A DNA stretch of 64,000 bases from Pseudomonas rhizoryzae (GTDB taxonomy: Bacteria > Pseudomonadota > Gammaproteobacteria > Pseudomonadales > Pseudomonadaceae), in the NCBI RefSeq assembly GCF_005250615.1, contig NZ_SULM01000008.1:124001-188000 (forward strand), in the 5' to 3' direction. Position 1 is the first letter of the stretch; each line of letters opens with the position of its first letter. This document shows positions 28,422 through 36,364 of this stretch, piece after piece. The notes beneath the pieces are model-generated. The model searched no databases and was not told the DNA's origin. It saw only the letters and a program-made list of their open reading frames with translations. Both the position numbers and the translations under genes were made by a program.

Positions 28422-29227
28422 GGACGTTTCTCCGGGACGAGGGGGGTATCGGTGAAGCGGCGGATGACCGGCAGCTGACGGCGCAGGGCGCGATCCACCA
28501 GGCCGGGCAGCAGGCCGTTGAGGCGCACGAAGAGCTTTTCCGGCCAGCCCAAGTAGAGTTCCTGGCGCTCCTCGACCAGGGCGCGGAGCACCGCGCCGGC
28601 GACCACGGCGGGTTCGTCCACCGAACTCTTGAGCGCCTGGTTCAGCGCCATGGCCGCCGGGCTGTTCATCGCCGTGCGGGTGGCGCGCGGGGCGACGTAG
28701 AGCACCCGTACCCGGGTGTCGGCCAGTTCGCGGCGCAGCGCCTGGGTGAAGCCGCGCAGGGCGAACTTGCTGGCGCAATAGGGCGCATAACCCGGATAAC
28801 CAATGGAGCCCAGGGTGGAGCCGATATGGGCGATCACCGCGCGCGGCTGGCGGCGCAGCAGCGGCAGCAGCAGGCGGGTCAACTGGATGGCGGCGCCGAG
28901 GTTGACCGCCAGCATGGCGTCGATGGCGTCTTCGTCGAGGGCTTCGAGCAGGGCGAATCTGTTGCTGCCCGCGGCGTTGAGCAGCACGTTGACGCCCTGG
29001 CCGCGACTGGCCTCGGCCAGCACCGCCTGGCGGTCGGCGCGCTGGGTGAGGTCGGCATCGAACAGGCGCAACCGGGCGCCGAAGCGCTCGACCAGCGGCT
29101 GCAGGACGCTCGTGTCACGCGCCACCGCCAGCACCTGGGCACCGCCGGCGCAGAGTTGCTCCACCAGCGGCAGGCCGATGCCGCCGCTGGCGCCGGTGAG
29201 CAGGATGCGGCACTCAGGCAGCTGCAT
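28418..29227 (-). CDS. Short-chain dehydrogenase/reductase
   Basis: NAD(P)-dependent oxidoreductase of 269 residues from the ATG at 29227 (MQLPECRILLTGASGGIG), which overlaps the preceding gene by 14 bp. Classical SDR motifs are present: dinucleotide-binding TGASGGIG (about 11-18), NAAG (about 85-88), catalytic Ser in IGSTLGS, and Tyr/Lys in YAPYCASK. A C-terminal extension of about 40 residues (PEKLFVRLNGLLPGLVDRALRR) resembles acyl-chain-handling SDRs. A role in reducing an acyl-derived intermediate of this cluster is inferred. Confidence 0.88.
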   Translation of the reverse strand: MQLPECRILLTGASGGIGLPLVEQLCAGGAQVLAVARDTSVLQPLVERFGARLRLFDADLTQRADRQAVLAEASRGQGVNVLLNAAGSNRFALLEALDEDAIDAMLAVNLGAAIQLTRLLLPLLRRQPRAVIAHIGSTLGSIGYPGYAPYCASKFALRGFTQALRRELADTRVRVLYVAPRATRTAMNSPAAMALNQALKSSVDEPAVVAGAVLRALVEERQELYLGWPEKLFVRLNGLLPGLVDRALRRQLPVIRRFTDTPLVPEKRP

Positions 29228-29897
29228 GGTGCTGCTCCGGCTGCCGACCGGCGCCGGGCAGGGCGCGGAACATGTCGGCATAGAGGCGATAGACCACTTT
29301 GGCGACGTGGATCACCGCGGCCTGATCGGCCGGGTCGTCCAGGCGATCCATCAGCTGGCGATAGGTCGCCATGTGTTCCTGGTCGAGGCTGCCGTGGGAA
29401 TCCAGGTAGCTGAAGGCCGTGGCCGGCAGGCCCAGGCCGCTGCGGATGGCGCCGGCCGCCTGGGTGGCCAGGGCGATGCTGGTGCCTTCCAGCACGTTGA
29501 CCATGCCGAACAGCCCGACCGGATTGTCGCGGGCGATGAAGTCGTAGAGATAGGCCACCATCAACTCGATGGGCAGCTCCGGGCGGCTGAGGCGTACGGC
29601 GTCGGCGTCGCCCCCGCAGGCGGCGATGTCGTTGAGGATCCACTGGTCGTGGCCGTATTCCTCTTCGATGTATTCGCAGACCGCGCCGCGCAGCCATTCC
29701 AGGCGCGCCGGTAGCCGCGCGCCGCAGGCCATCATCAGGGGAGCGGTGTGGCGGACGTGGTGAAAGGCCTGGCCGAGGAAGGCGAGGTAGCTCTCCAGGG
29801 AGACGTCACCGACCAGGGCGGCGCGGATGATGGGCACCTCGAACAGCGCCTGGCGCTCCGCGGCGGTTTCGGCTTGCAGGGTGGCGAAGAAACTCAT
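29214..29897 (-). CDS. Heme-oxygenase-like (TenA/CADD/UndA fold) putative diiron enzyme
   Basis: All-helical protein of 227 residues of the iron-containing redox/TenA-like superfamily. Candidate metal ligands are Glu80 and His83 (EEEYGHD), Glu137 (LEGTS), and His168, Asp172 and His175 in HGSLDQEH. The HxxxDxxH pattern about 31 residues after a Glu follows the arrangement known from CADD and is close to UndA, members of the heme-oxygenase-like diiron oxidase group. A His-rich first helix (AFHHVRH, 45-50) may add ligands. It overlaps the SDR gene by 14 bp and the AMP-ligase gene by 4 bp. Substrate unknown; an acyl chain activated by the neighbouring ligase is a reasonable guess. Confidence 0.75.
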   Translation of the reverse strand: MSFFATLQAETAAERQALFEVPIIRAALVGDVSLESYLAFLGQAFHHVRHTAPLMMACGARLPARLEWLRGAVCEYIEEEYGHDQWILNDIAACGGDADAVRLSRPELPIELMVAYLYDFIARDNPVGLFGMVNVLEGTSIALATQAAGAIRSGLGLPATAFSYLDSHGSLDQEHMATYRQLMDRLDDPADQAAVIHVAKVVYRLYADMFRALPGAGRQPEQHHAAA

Positions 29898-31372
29898 GGG
29901 TGTACCTCCAGAAGATCCGAGAGCAGGGCCGCGTGGTGCGCCTGGATGGCGTCGCGGCGTAGGCGTCCGGTCGCGGTGAGCAGGCCGTTGGCGGGGGTGA
30001 AGGGTTCGGCGAGCCGGTGCCAGGCGCCGATGCGGGCATAGTCGGGCAGCCGCTGGTTGAGGCGGGCGACCTGATCCGCGAGAAAGGTGTCGGGCAGCTC
30101 CGGCTGGCGCGGCCAGAGCAGCGCCACCAGGTGGTGGGCGCCTTCGCCCTGGACATAGGCCTGGGCGATGGGACCACCTTGGGTGAGTTCGGCCTCGATC
30201 CAGCCGGGGTCGACGTTGCGGCCCGAGGCCAGGCTGAACTGGTGCTTCTTGCGTCCGCGCAGGTACAGATAGCCGTCGGCGTCGAAGTGGCCGAGGTCAC
30301 CGGTGGCGATCTCGTCGCTGGCGCTGTCGGGCTGACCCAGGTAGCCGGCGAAGTCGGCGCCGCCGACCAGCACCTCGCCATCGGCGGCCAGGCGCAGGCG
30401 GACGTGGGGCAGGGGTTGGCCGACGCTGCCCAGACGGGTCGCACCGGGGCGGTTGAGGGCCACCACCGAAGCGCACTCCGACAGGCCGTAGCCCTGGAAC
30501 ACCGGCAGGTCGAGGGCGGCGGCGCGGGCCAGCAGGGCCTCACTGAGCGGCGCCCCACCCACGGCGGCGAAGCTCAGCTCGTCCAGCCGCAGCAGGCCGC
30601 GCTCGCCCAGTTCCACCAGGCCTTGCAGCAATTGCGGCATGAGGATCAGGCTGTGCGCCTGGCGCTGCTGCAGACAACCGGCCAGGCGTGCCCAGTCGAT
30701 ACCGGTGGAGCCGGTGATGCCCTGCTCGGCGCCGTCCAGGACCAGCACCTCGGCGCCAGCCAGCAGGGCGGCGTAGACGCCGAGGTTCTCCAGCAGGATG
30801 CCCAGCGACAGCAGGACCTGGTGACGCCGGGGCGCCAGGGGCCGGCTGGCGGCTTCCAGGCTGGCGGCCACCCGCAGCAGGGCGGTGGCCCGCAGGCAGA
30901 CGCCCTTGGGCGTACCGGTGGTGCCGGAGGTGTAGGTGAGCTTGGCGGTGCGCGCGGGCAGCGGGCGGCGCTCGCTGGCGGGCCGCCGCCAGGCGCCGTC
31001 GACCGGGCTGAAGCCGGCGGCGGTCCATTCCGGGCTGCGTTCGGCGCGGCCCAGTACCAGGTCGGCGCCGCTGTCACCCAGCACATGGGCGCGCTGCCCG
31101 GCGCTGAAGAAGTCCGGCAGCACCACGCAGGGAATACCGGCGCGCAGGGCGGCCAGGTCCCAGGCCAGCAGCTCGGGGCCATTGGGCAGGTCCAGCGCCA
31201 GGCGCTGCACCTCCCGCTCGCGCAGCCAGGCGGCGCGGGCGGTGAGTTCCTGCAGCAGCCGGGCGTAGCTCCAGGTCTCGTGACTGCCGACCAGCGCCGG
31301 GCGGGCGGTGTGCCAGGCGTGCTGTTCCAGGGTGGTGAAGAAGTCGGCGACGGGATTGGCTTCAGGCGACAT
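29894..31372 (-). CDS. AMP-dependent acyl ligase (long-chain acyl-CoA synthetase-like), catalytic Lys replaced
   Basis: Adenylate-forming enzyme of 492 residues from the ATG at 31372 (MSPEANPVADFF); the upstream extension overlaps the next gene and is not homologous. The P-loop is TYTSGTTGTPKG (about 147-158), then GYGLSECAS, the hinge region TGDLGHFDADGYLYLRGRKKHQFSLASGRNV, and the C-terminal block LLTATGRLRRDAI. In long-chain acyl-CoA synthetases this last block reads LTPTxKxKR, with the first Lys catalytic; here it is Arg. It overlaps the hemolysin-family gene by 11 bp and the heme-oxygenase-like gene by 4 bp. Confidence 0.88.
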   Translation of the reverse strand: MSPEANPVADFFTTLEQHAWHTARPALVGSHETWSYARLLQELTARAAWLREREVQRLALDLPNGPELLAWDLAALRAGIPCVVLPDFFSAGQRAHVLGDSGADLVLGRAERSPEWTAAGFSPVDGAWRRPASERRPLPARTAKLTYTSGTTGTPKGVCLRATALLRVAASLEAASRPLAPRRHQVLLSLGILLENLGVYAALLAGAEVLVLDGAEQGITGSTGIDWARLAGCLQQRQAHSLILMPQLLQGLVELGERGLLRLDELSFAAVGGAPLSEALLARAAALDLPVFQGYGLSECASVVALNRPGATRLGSVGQPLPHVRLRLAADGEVLVGGADFAGYLGQPDSASDEIATGDLGHFDADGYLYLRGRKKHQFSLASGRNVDPGWIEAELTQGGPIAQAYVQGEGAHHLVALLWPRQPELPDTFLADQVARLNQRLPDYARIGAWHRLAEPFTPANGLLTATGRLRRDAIQAHHAALLSDLLEVHP

Positions 31373-32036
31373 GGCAGTCCTCCGCCGGGAGTGTGGGCAG
31401 GCCCAGGCGGGCGAAGACGCCGGCGTGCAGCAACTGGCGGTAACCCTGCTGGATGTCGCCGGCACAGACCTGGGGATCGTTGCGGTAATAGGAGCCCCAG
31501 CGCTCGCGCTCGGCGCCCAGGCGGGCCGGATCGGCCGCGGCGAGGATCTGCGGCGCCAGGCCAAGGCGGTGGAAGCTGTTGATCAGCCGCGTCGCCCCGG
31601 TGAAGGTCACCCAGCGCAGGCCGCTGCGGGCCAGCAGCCAGGTGGTGACGACGATCAGCAGGCGTGCCTGGCCGGCAGTCAGGGCGGCCAGATTGCCGAC
31701 CTCCACCACCTCGCTCCGGTCGATGGCCTGACCGAGCGCGGCCGCGAGGCAGGCTTCCACCGGTTGCGCCAGGTAGGTCTCCAGGAACAGCGCCTGGTCG
31801 CGGGCCGGGCGCAGCCCCACCGCCGCCTGCAGGCTCTGATCGGCCGTGCGCAGGGTGAGCAGAAACGGCAGGAAGTGGGCGATGCGAGCGCCGTGTTCCA
31901 GGGCGAAGCGTGTGGCGATGAAGGCCTCGGTGGCCGGGCGGGCGGGGTCGTCGTGGGATTCCAGCCGGGCCAGGAGCGAACCGCCACGGTCGGCCAGGGT
32001 GAAGCTCGCGGAAGAGTGCCAGGTGACGTCGAACAT
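31362..32036 (-). CDS. Thermostable-hemolysin family protein (GNAT-like fold)
   Basis: Protein of 224 residues with the family block DRSEVVEVGNLAALTAGQARLLIVVTTWLL and RWVTFTGATRLINSFHRLGL. The family was named for a Vibrio thermostable hemolysin, but its fold is placed with GNAT acyltransferases, so an acyl-transfer role fits better beside an AMP-ligase than a toxin role. There is no signal peptide. First gene of the cluster; the promoter region between it and the divergent 73-residue protein holds the CTGAAG repeats. Confidence 0.82.
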   Translation of the reverse strand: MFDVTWHSSASFTLADRGGSLLARLESHDDPARPATEAFIATRFALEHGARIAHFLPFLLTLRTADQSLQAAVGLRPARDQALFLETYLAQPVEACLAAALGQAIDRSEVVEVGNLAALTAGQARLLIVVTTWLLARSGLRWVTFTGATRLINSFHRLGLAPQILAAADPARLGAERERWGSYYRNDPQVCAGDIQQGYRQLLHAGVFARLGLPTLPAEDCHVA

Positions 32037-32081
32037 CGCGACCGCTCCAGGGGAGTACGGCGCTCAGTCTTGGCGATCAAA

Positions 32082-32120
32082 CTGAAGCCAATCTGAAGTA
32101 CGCCTTCATCGCCGCTTCAG
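32082..32120. promoter_or_regulatory. Two oppositely oriented CTGAAG-N5 direct-repeat pairs
   Basis: CTGAAG at 32082-32087 and 32093-32098 have an 11-bp period. Five bases on, CTTCAT (32104-32109) and CTTCAG (32115-32120) form the same pair on the other strand, again with an 11-bp period. This is the geometry of PmrA/QseB-type response-regulator boxes. The site lies between the cluster's first gene (minus) and the divergent small membrane protein gene (plus). Confidence 0.7.
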
Positions 32121-32168
32121 GTTGCGCCTCTAGGGTCCCAGTCGGTATCCCCCTGGCGGAGCGCTGCC

Positions 32169-32390
32169 ATGTCCGAAGAAGAACCCCGCGTCCCGGCCCT
32201 CGATGAGCCGGTCGACAGCCACTGGCCGCTGGTCAAGATCCTCGCCGGTATCCTGGCCGGGGTGCTCATCGGCGGTGTGGGATTGCCGCTGCTGGACGCC
32301 CTGCACGGGCCCTGGGACGGGGCGACCCTGCTGGTGAGCGGTCTGCTGGCGTGGGGCTTCGCTCTGCTCGTGACGCTCTGCGTGCACTAG
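32169..32390 (+). CDS. Small two-helix membrane protein (73 aa)
   Basis: Hypothetical inner-membrane protein with an acidic N-terminus (MSEEEPRVPALDEPVDSH) and two hydrophobic segments, about 20-42 and 52-72. It is divergent from the thermostable-hemolysin gene and shares its upstream region, so it may belong to the same regulon. Its last 4 bp overlap the convergent dctB stop. I do not recognise a family. Confidence 0.65.
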   Translation: MSEEEPRVPALDEPVDSHWPLVKILAGILAGVLIGGVGLPLLDALHGPWDGATLLVSGLLAWGFALLVTLCVH

Positions 32391-34126
32391 GTGGCAGCGG
32401 GCAAGCGAAGCCTGAAGACGGCCCCCTCGGTGCCATTGGCGGCGCTCAGACTGCCGCCCTGGGCCTGGACGATGGCCGAGGACACCGCCAGCCCCAGGCC
32501 GAGGCCTTCGCCGACCGGCTTGGTGGTGAAGAAGGGATCGAACACCTGACCGAGGTGTTCCTCAGCGATCCCACCGCCGTTGTCCGCCACCTCCAGCTGC
32601 CAGCTGTCGCCGTCGTGCCTCAGGCTGACCGTGACCCTTGGCGTCGGTCGTTCGGCCACCGCGTCCAGGGCGTTGCGCAGCAGATTCACCAGCACCTGCT
32701 CCAGGCGGATCGGATCGCCCAGCAGCCAGGCCGGGCGTGGCAGGTCCAGGATCAGTTCGGCGCCTACCTCGGTGCGGCGCGCGTCTAGCAGTTCCAGCGC
32801 CTGGTCCACCACCAGTGCCAGGTCGACCCGCTCGCGCAGGCCGGCGGGGGTCTTGCGCGCATAGGTCTTGAGATGGGCGGTGAGGCCGCTCATGCGGGTG
32901 AGCAAGCCATCGAGGCGCTCCAGCGCGGCGCGAGCCTCGTCCAGTCGGCCGTGATCCAGCAACAGGCGCAGACTCGCCAGGTGCATGCGCTGGGCGGTGA
33001 GTGGCTGATTGAGTTCGTGCACCAGGGCGGCCGACATCTGCCCCAGGGCGGCCAGCTTGGCGGCCTGCACCAGGCCGTCCTGGGCGGTGCGGAGTTCCGC
33101 GGTGCGGGCTTCCACCAGGCGTTCCAGCTCCAGGCGGCTGCGCTGGCGCAGGCGCTGCAGCCGGCGTCGCTGGACCAGCAGCAGGGCGGCGCAGACCAGC
33201 AGCAACCAGGCGCAGCCGGCGGCCAGGGCGGCGCCCAGGCCGCCGCCTTGCAGATCCCGAGTCGGCCGGAGCAGGTGCAGGGTCCAGCCTTCGCTGGGCA
33301 GCGGCAGGCTGTCCCAGAGATAGTCTTCGGTGCCTTCCGGCGCTTCGATATACGCGACCTGGCGCTGCTCGCCCAGGGCCAGCCGTTCGCGGTGGACCAG
33401 CGGCTGCAGGGGGCGGCGATCGTATTGTCGGGTGGTGGCCAGTTCGGCGCGATCGGCCGGGGTCAGTTCGCGCAACAGGCGATAGCGCCAGTCGGGGCGA
33501 TTGGCGGCGAACACCACCCCGCGGGCGTCGCTCACCAGCAGCACCTCGGGGTGCTCGCCCCAGCGCGCTTCGATGGCGGGAAATTCCAGCTTTACCACCA
33601 CCGCGCCGAGAAAGCGCCCCTGGCCGTCCAGCACCGCGTGGGAGAGGAAATAGCCGGGAATGCCGGTGGTGACGCCCACGGCGTAGAAGCGCCCGCTGCC
33701 ACCGGCAAGGGTTTCGCGGAAGTAGGGCCGGAAGCCGTAGTTGTGGCCGACGTAGCTGGTGGGCAGCCGCCAGTTGCTGGCGCCGATGGCCAGGCCGGTG
33801 CGATCCAGCAGCTCCAGGGTCGAGGACTGGGCCGCGGCGTTGAGCCGTTCCAGCTTGAGATTGAGCCGCTCGGTGGTGGCCGCATCGGGCGGCGCACTGA
33901 GGGCCGCGATCAGCTCGGGGTCCTGGGCCAGTACCGCCGGCAGGGCGCGGAAGCGGTCGATCAGGGTCTGCAGGCCGCTGGCGTGCAGGCGCAGTTGCTC
34001 CTGGCCGACCAGGCTGGCCTCGTTCAGGGTCGCCCGCTCGGCGTGCTGCCAGGCCAGGCCGCTGACCAGCAGGCCGCCGAGCAGGGCGAGCAACAGGACC
34101 GGCAGCAGGCGTAGGGCAGGGGGCAT
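32387..34126 (-). CDS. dctB: C4-dicarboxylate sensor histidine kinase DctB
   Basis: Membrane sensor kinase of 579 residues. There is a transmembrane segment at about 6-26, a large periplasmic double-Cache domain with the DctB signature region GASNWRLPTSYVGHNYGFRPYFRETL and GVTTGIPGYFLSHAV, a second transmembrane segment near 300-320, a coiled coil, phosphoacceptor His370 in VHELNQPL and an ATPase domain (NLLRNALDAV, DNGGGI, GLGLGLAVS). It senses C4-dicarboxylates and phosphorylates DctD. Its usual partner dctD is 6.7 kb away rather than directly downstream. Confidence 0.88.
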   Translation of the reverse strand: MPPALRLLPVLLLALLGGLLVSGLAWQHAERATLNEASLVGQEQLRLHASGLQTLIDRFRALPAVLAQDPELIAALSAPPDAATTERLNLKLERLNAAAQSSTLELLDRTGLAIGASNWRLPTSYVGHNYGFRPYFRETLAGGSGRFYAVGVTTGIPGYFLSHAVLDGQGRFLGAVVVKLEFPAIEARWGEHPEVLLVSDARGVVFAANRPDWRYRLLRELTPADRAELATTRQYDRRPLQPLVHRERLALGEQRQVAYIEAPEGTEDYLWDSLPLPSEGWTLHLLRPTRDLQGGGLGAALAAGCAWLLLVCAALLLVQRRRLQRLRQRSRLELERLVEARTAELRTAQDGLVQAAKLAALGQMSAALVHELNQPLTAQRMHLASLRLLLDHGRLDEARAALERLDGLLTRMSGLTAHLKTYARKTPAGLRERVDLALVVDQALELLDARRTEVGAELILDLPRPAWLLGDPIRLEQVLVNLLRNALDAVAERPTPRVTVSLRHDGDSWQLEVADNGGGIAEEHLGQVFDPFFTTKPVGEGLGLGLAVSSAIVQAQGGSLSAANGTEGAVFRLRLPAAT

Positions 34127-34181
34127 CGAGGGGCACCGAGGCGGGGGTGGCCGGACGATAGCATGGCCGCTGGTAGAGGAC

Positions 34182-35495
34182 TCAGGCCGAGATGGCGGCC
34201 GGCCGGGCGATCTGCTCGGCCTGGAAGTGGCAGGTGAAGCAACTGCCCTCGCCGACCACGCTGTGGATGTCCAGCGCGCCGCGGTGACGGATCAGCACGT
34301 GCTTGACGATGGCCAGACCCAGGCCGGTGCCACCGGTGCTGGAGGCGCGGCTGGCATCGAGGCGATAGAAGCGCTCGGTGAGCCGCGGCAGGTGCCGGGC
34401 GTCGATACCGGGGCCGTTGTCCTGCACGGCGACATGGGCGCCGCTGGCATCCTGCCAGGCGCGCACCCGTACCTCACCGCCTTCGGGGCTGTACTTGACC
34501 GCATTGAACACCAGGTTGGAGAAGCAGCTGCGCAACTCGGTCTCGCTGCCCAGCAGCGCCAGGTCCGCTTCGCAGTCCAGGCTCAGGCGATGGCCGACCG
34601 CGCCGGACAGGGCGCGGCCGTCCTGCAGGATGGAGCCGAGCAGCGGGGCCAGGGCCACCGGGCGGTTGTCGGCGGGGTAGTCGGTGGCTTCCAGGCGTGC
34701 CAGCAGCAGCAAGTCGTCGATGGTGTGCTGCATGCGCCCGGCCTGCTGCTGCATCTGCCCCAGCGCCCGCCGCCAGCGCGGAGTGGCGTGCTCGGCGTTG
34801 TCCAGCAGGGTTTCCAGGTAGCCGGTGATCACCGTCAGCGGGGTACGCAATTCATGGGAGACGTTGGCAACGAAGTCCTTGCGCATTTGCTCGAGCTGAT
34901 GGACGCGGGTCACGTCGCGCACCAGCAGCAGCCGATCGCCCTCGCCGAAGCGGGTGACCAGGATGTGCAGGTACTGGTCGTCGTTGAGCGGCGAGGCCAG
35001 TTCCAGCGGCTCGCCGTAGTCGCCACTGACGAAGTAGTCGGCGAAGCGCGGATGGCGCACCAGATTGGTGATGGGCTGGCCGAGATCCTGGGGCTGGCGC
35101 AGGCCGAGCAGGGTTTCCGCGGCGCGGTTCCACCACTCCAGGTTGCCGTAGCGATCCACCAGGATGATGGCGTCGCGCAGCGCCTCGGTGGAGGCCTGGG
35201 CGCGGCCGATCACGGCGAGCAACTCCTCGCGCTGACGCTGTTCGTTGCGCTGGCGGCGGTAGAGACGATCCAGCACGTCACCCCACAGGCCCTCGGCTTC
35301 CGGCGGCTCGCCAGGGGCCTCGCTGGCCAGCCAGGCATGCAGGCGCAACAGGTGCTTCAGGGTGATCGCCAGGTAGACCGCCAGGCCCAGCGCTACCGCC
35401 AGGCCGACATGGCCGAACGGCCAGCCGGCCAGGGCACAGCCGCCGACCACGATCGACAGCTGGGTGGCCAGACGGGAGCGCCAGTTGATATTCAC
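34182..35495 (-). CDS. phoR: Phosphate regulon sensor kinase PhoR
   Basis: Membrane kinase that phosphorylates PhoB under phosphate starvation. A GTG start at 35495 gives 437 residues (MNINWRSRLATQLS), close to the usual length, 20 bp after phoB; no strong ribosome site is seen. Two adjacent N-terminal transmembrane segments lie at about 10-50, followed by PAS (ILVDRYGNLEWWNRAAETLLG), the phosphoacceptor FVANVSHELRTPLTVI, N-box FSNLVFNAVKYSP, and GTGLGLAIVKHVL. The longer frame upstream runs through phoB and is rejected. Confidence 0.94.
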   Translation of the reverse strand: MNINWRSRLATQLSIVVGGCALAGWPFGHVGLAVALGLAVYLAITLKHLLRLHAWLASEAPGEPPEAEGLWGDVLDRLYRRQRNEQRQREELLAVIGRAQASTEALRDAIILVDRYGNLEWWNRAAETLLGLRQPQDLGQPITNLVRHPRFADYFVSGDYGEPLELASPLNDDQYLHILVTRFGEGDRLLLVRDVTRVHQLEQMRKDFVANVSHELRTPLTVITGYLETLLDNAEHATPRWRRALGQMQQQAGRMQHTIDDLLLLARLEATDYPADNRPVALAPLLGSILQDGRALSGAVGHRLSLDCEADLALLGSETELRSCFSNLVFNAVKYSPEGGEVRVRAWQDASGAHVAVQDNGPGIDARHLPRLTERFYRLDASRASSTGGTGLGLAIVKHVLIRHRGALDIHSVVGEGSCFTCHFQAEQIARPAAISA

Positions 35496-35515
35496 GGCGG
35501 CGATGGCCTGCGCGG

Positions 35516-36205
35516 TCAGAGTTTGGTGGAAAAGCGATACCCGGTGCCGCGCACCGTCTGTACCAGGTTCTCGTAGGTTTCGCCGAGGGCCTTGCGCAGG
35601 CGGCGGATGTGCACGTCCACGGTGCGTTCCTCGACGTAGACGTTGCCGCCCCAGACCTGATCGAGCAACTGGCCGCGGGTGTAGGCACGCTCCTGGTGGG
35701 TCATGAAGAACTGTAGCAGGCGGTATTCGGTGGGGCCCATCTCGGCGGGGGTGCCGTCGATGGTCACGCGATGGCTGACCGGGTCCAGCACCAGACCGTT
35801 GACCTCCAGCGGGCCATCGTTTTCCAGGTGCCCGGTGCGGCGCAGCACGGCCTTGAGCCGCGCCACCAGCTCGCGGGGCGAGAAGGGCTTGGTGATGTAG
35901 TCGTCGGCACCGGTCTCCAGGCCCTGGACCTTGTTGTCCTCGTCGCCCTTGGCCGTGAGCATGATGATGGGGATGGCGTCGGTCAGCTCGTCGCGCTTGA
36001 GGCGGCGCGCCAGCTCCAGGCCGGAGGTGCCGGGCAGCATCCAGTCGAGCAGGATGAGATCGGGCTTGCGGTCGACGATCAGGGCATGGGCGTCCTTGCT
36101 GTTGTCCGCCTCCAGGCATTCATAGCCAGCCATTTCCAAGGCCACGGCGATCATCTCGCGAATGGGGGCCTCGTCGTCGACGATCAGGATGGATTTACCC
36201 GTCAT
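35516..36205 (-). CDS. phoB: Phosphate regulon response regulator PhoB
   Basis: OmpR-family regulator of 229 residues from the ATG at 36205 ([18 protein letters not shown]), the standard PhoB length; the ATG at 36259 is rejected. Phosphoacceptor Asp lies in [13 protein letters not shown], with [11 protein letters not shown] at the end of the receiver. The winged helix has [22 protein letters not shown] and [14 protein letters not shown]. It is co-transcribed with phoR. A CTGTCATA half-box of Pho type at 36281 is present, but its partner half is poor. Confidence 0.97.
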   Translation of the reverse strand: MTGKSILIVDDEAPIREMIAVALEMAGYECLEADNSKDAHALIVDRKPDLILLDWMLPGTSGLELARRLKRDELTDAIPIIMLTAKGDEDNKVQGLETGADDYITKPFSPRELVARLKAVLRRTGHLENDGPLEVNGLVLDPVSHRVTIDGTPAEMGPTEYRLLQFFMTHQERAYTRGQLLDQVWGGNVYVEERTVDVHIRRLRKALGETYENLVQTVRGTGYRFSTKL

Positions 36206-36297
36206 GGAGCGCTCTGCCTCTCGAGTCCTTGCAATGTGCCGTGCATTAGATAGCGCCAATATTGCAGCTATGTGACAAGGCTGTCATATCTCTTATA

Positions 36298-36331
36298 AAT
36301 CCCACAATATGGGATTACGTGTCACATATTG
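36298..36331. promoter_or_regulatory. Inverted repeats upstream of the galactonate regulator, probable IclR operator
   Basis: AATCCCA-CAATA-TGGGATT at 36298-36316 is a perfect palindrome with 7-bp arms. A second, overlapping inverted repeat pairs CAATATG (36305-36311) with CATATTG (36325-36331). They lie 34-67 bp before the IclR-type start codon. Autoregulation is inferred. Confidence 0.6.
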
Positions 36332-36364
36332 AGATTTGCCAGCGATGCTCCTAGAGTAAAGGCC

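Noticed and set aside
31362-32036. A true hemolysin toxin
   Set aside because: The family name is historical; no signal peptide or membrane-active segment is seen, and the neighbours are metabolic enzymes.
36277-36300. Pho box upstream of phoB (CTGTCATA followed by CTTATAA)
   Set aside because: Only one half site is good and its orientation is away from phoB; not enough to list as a regulatory feature.
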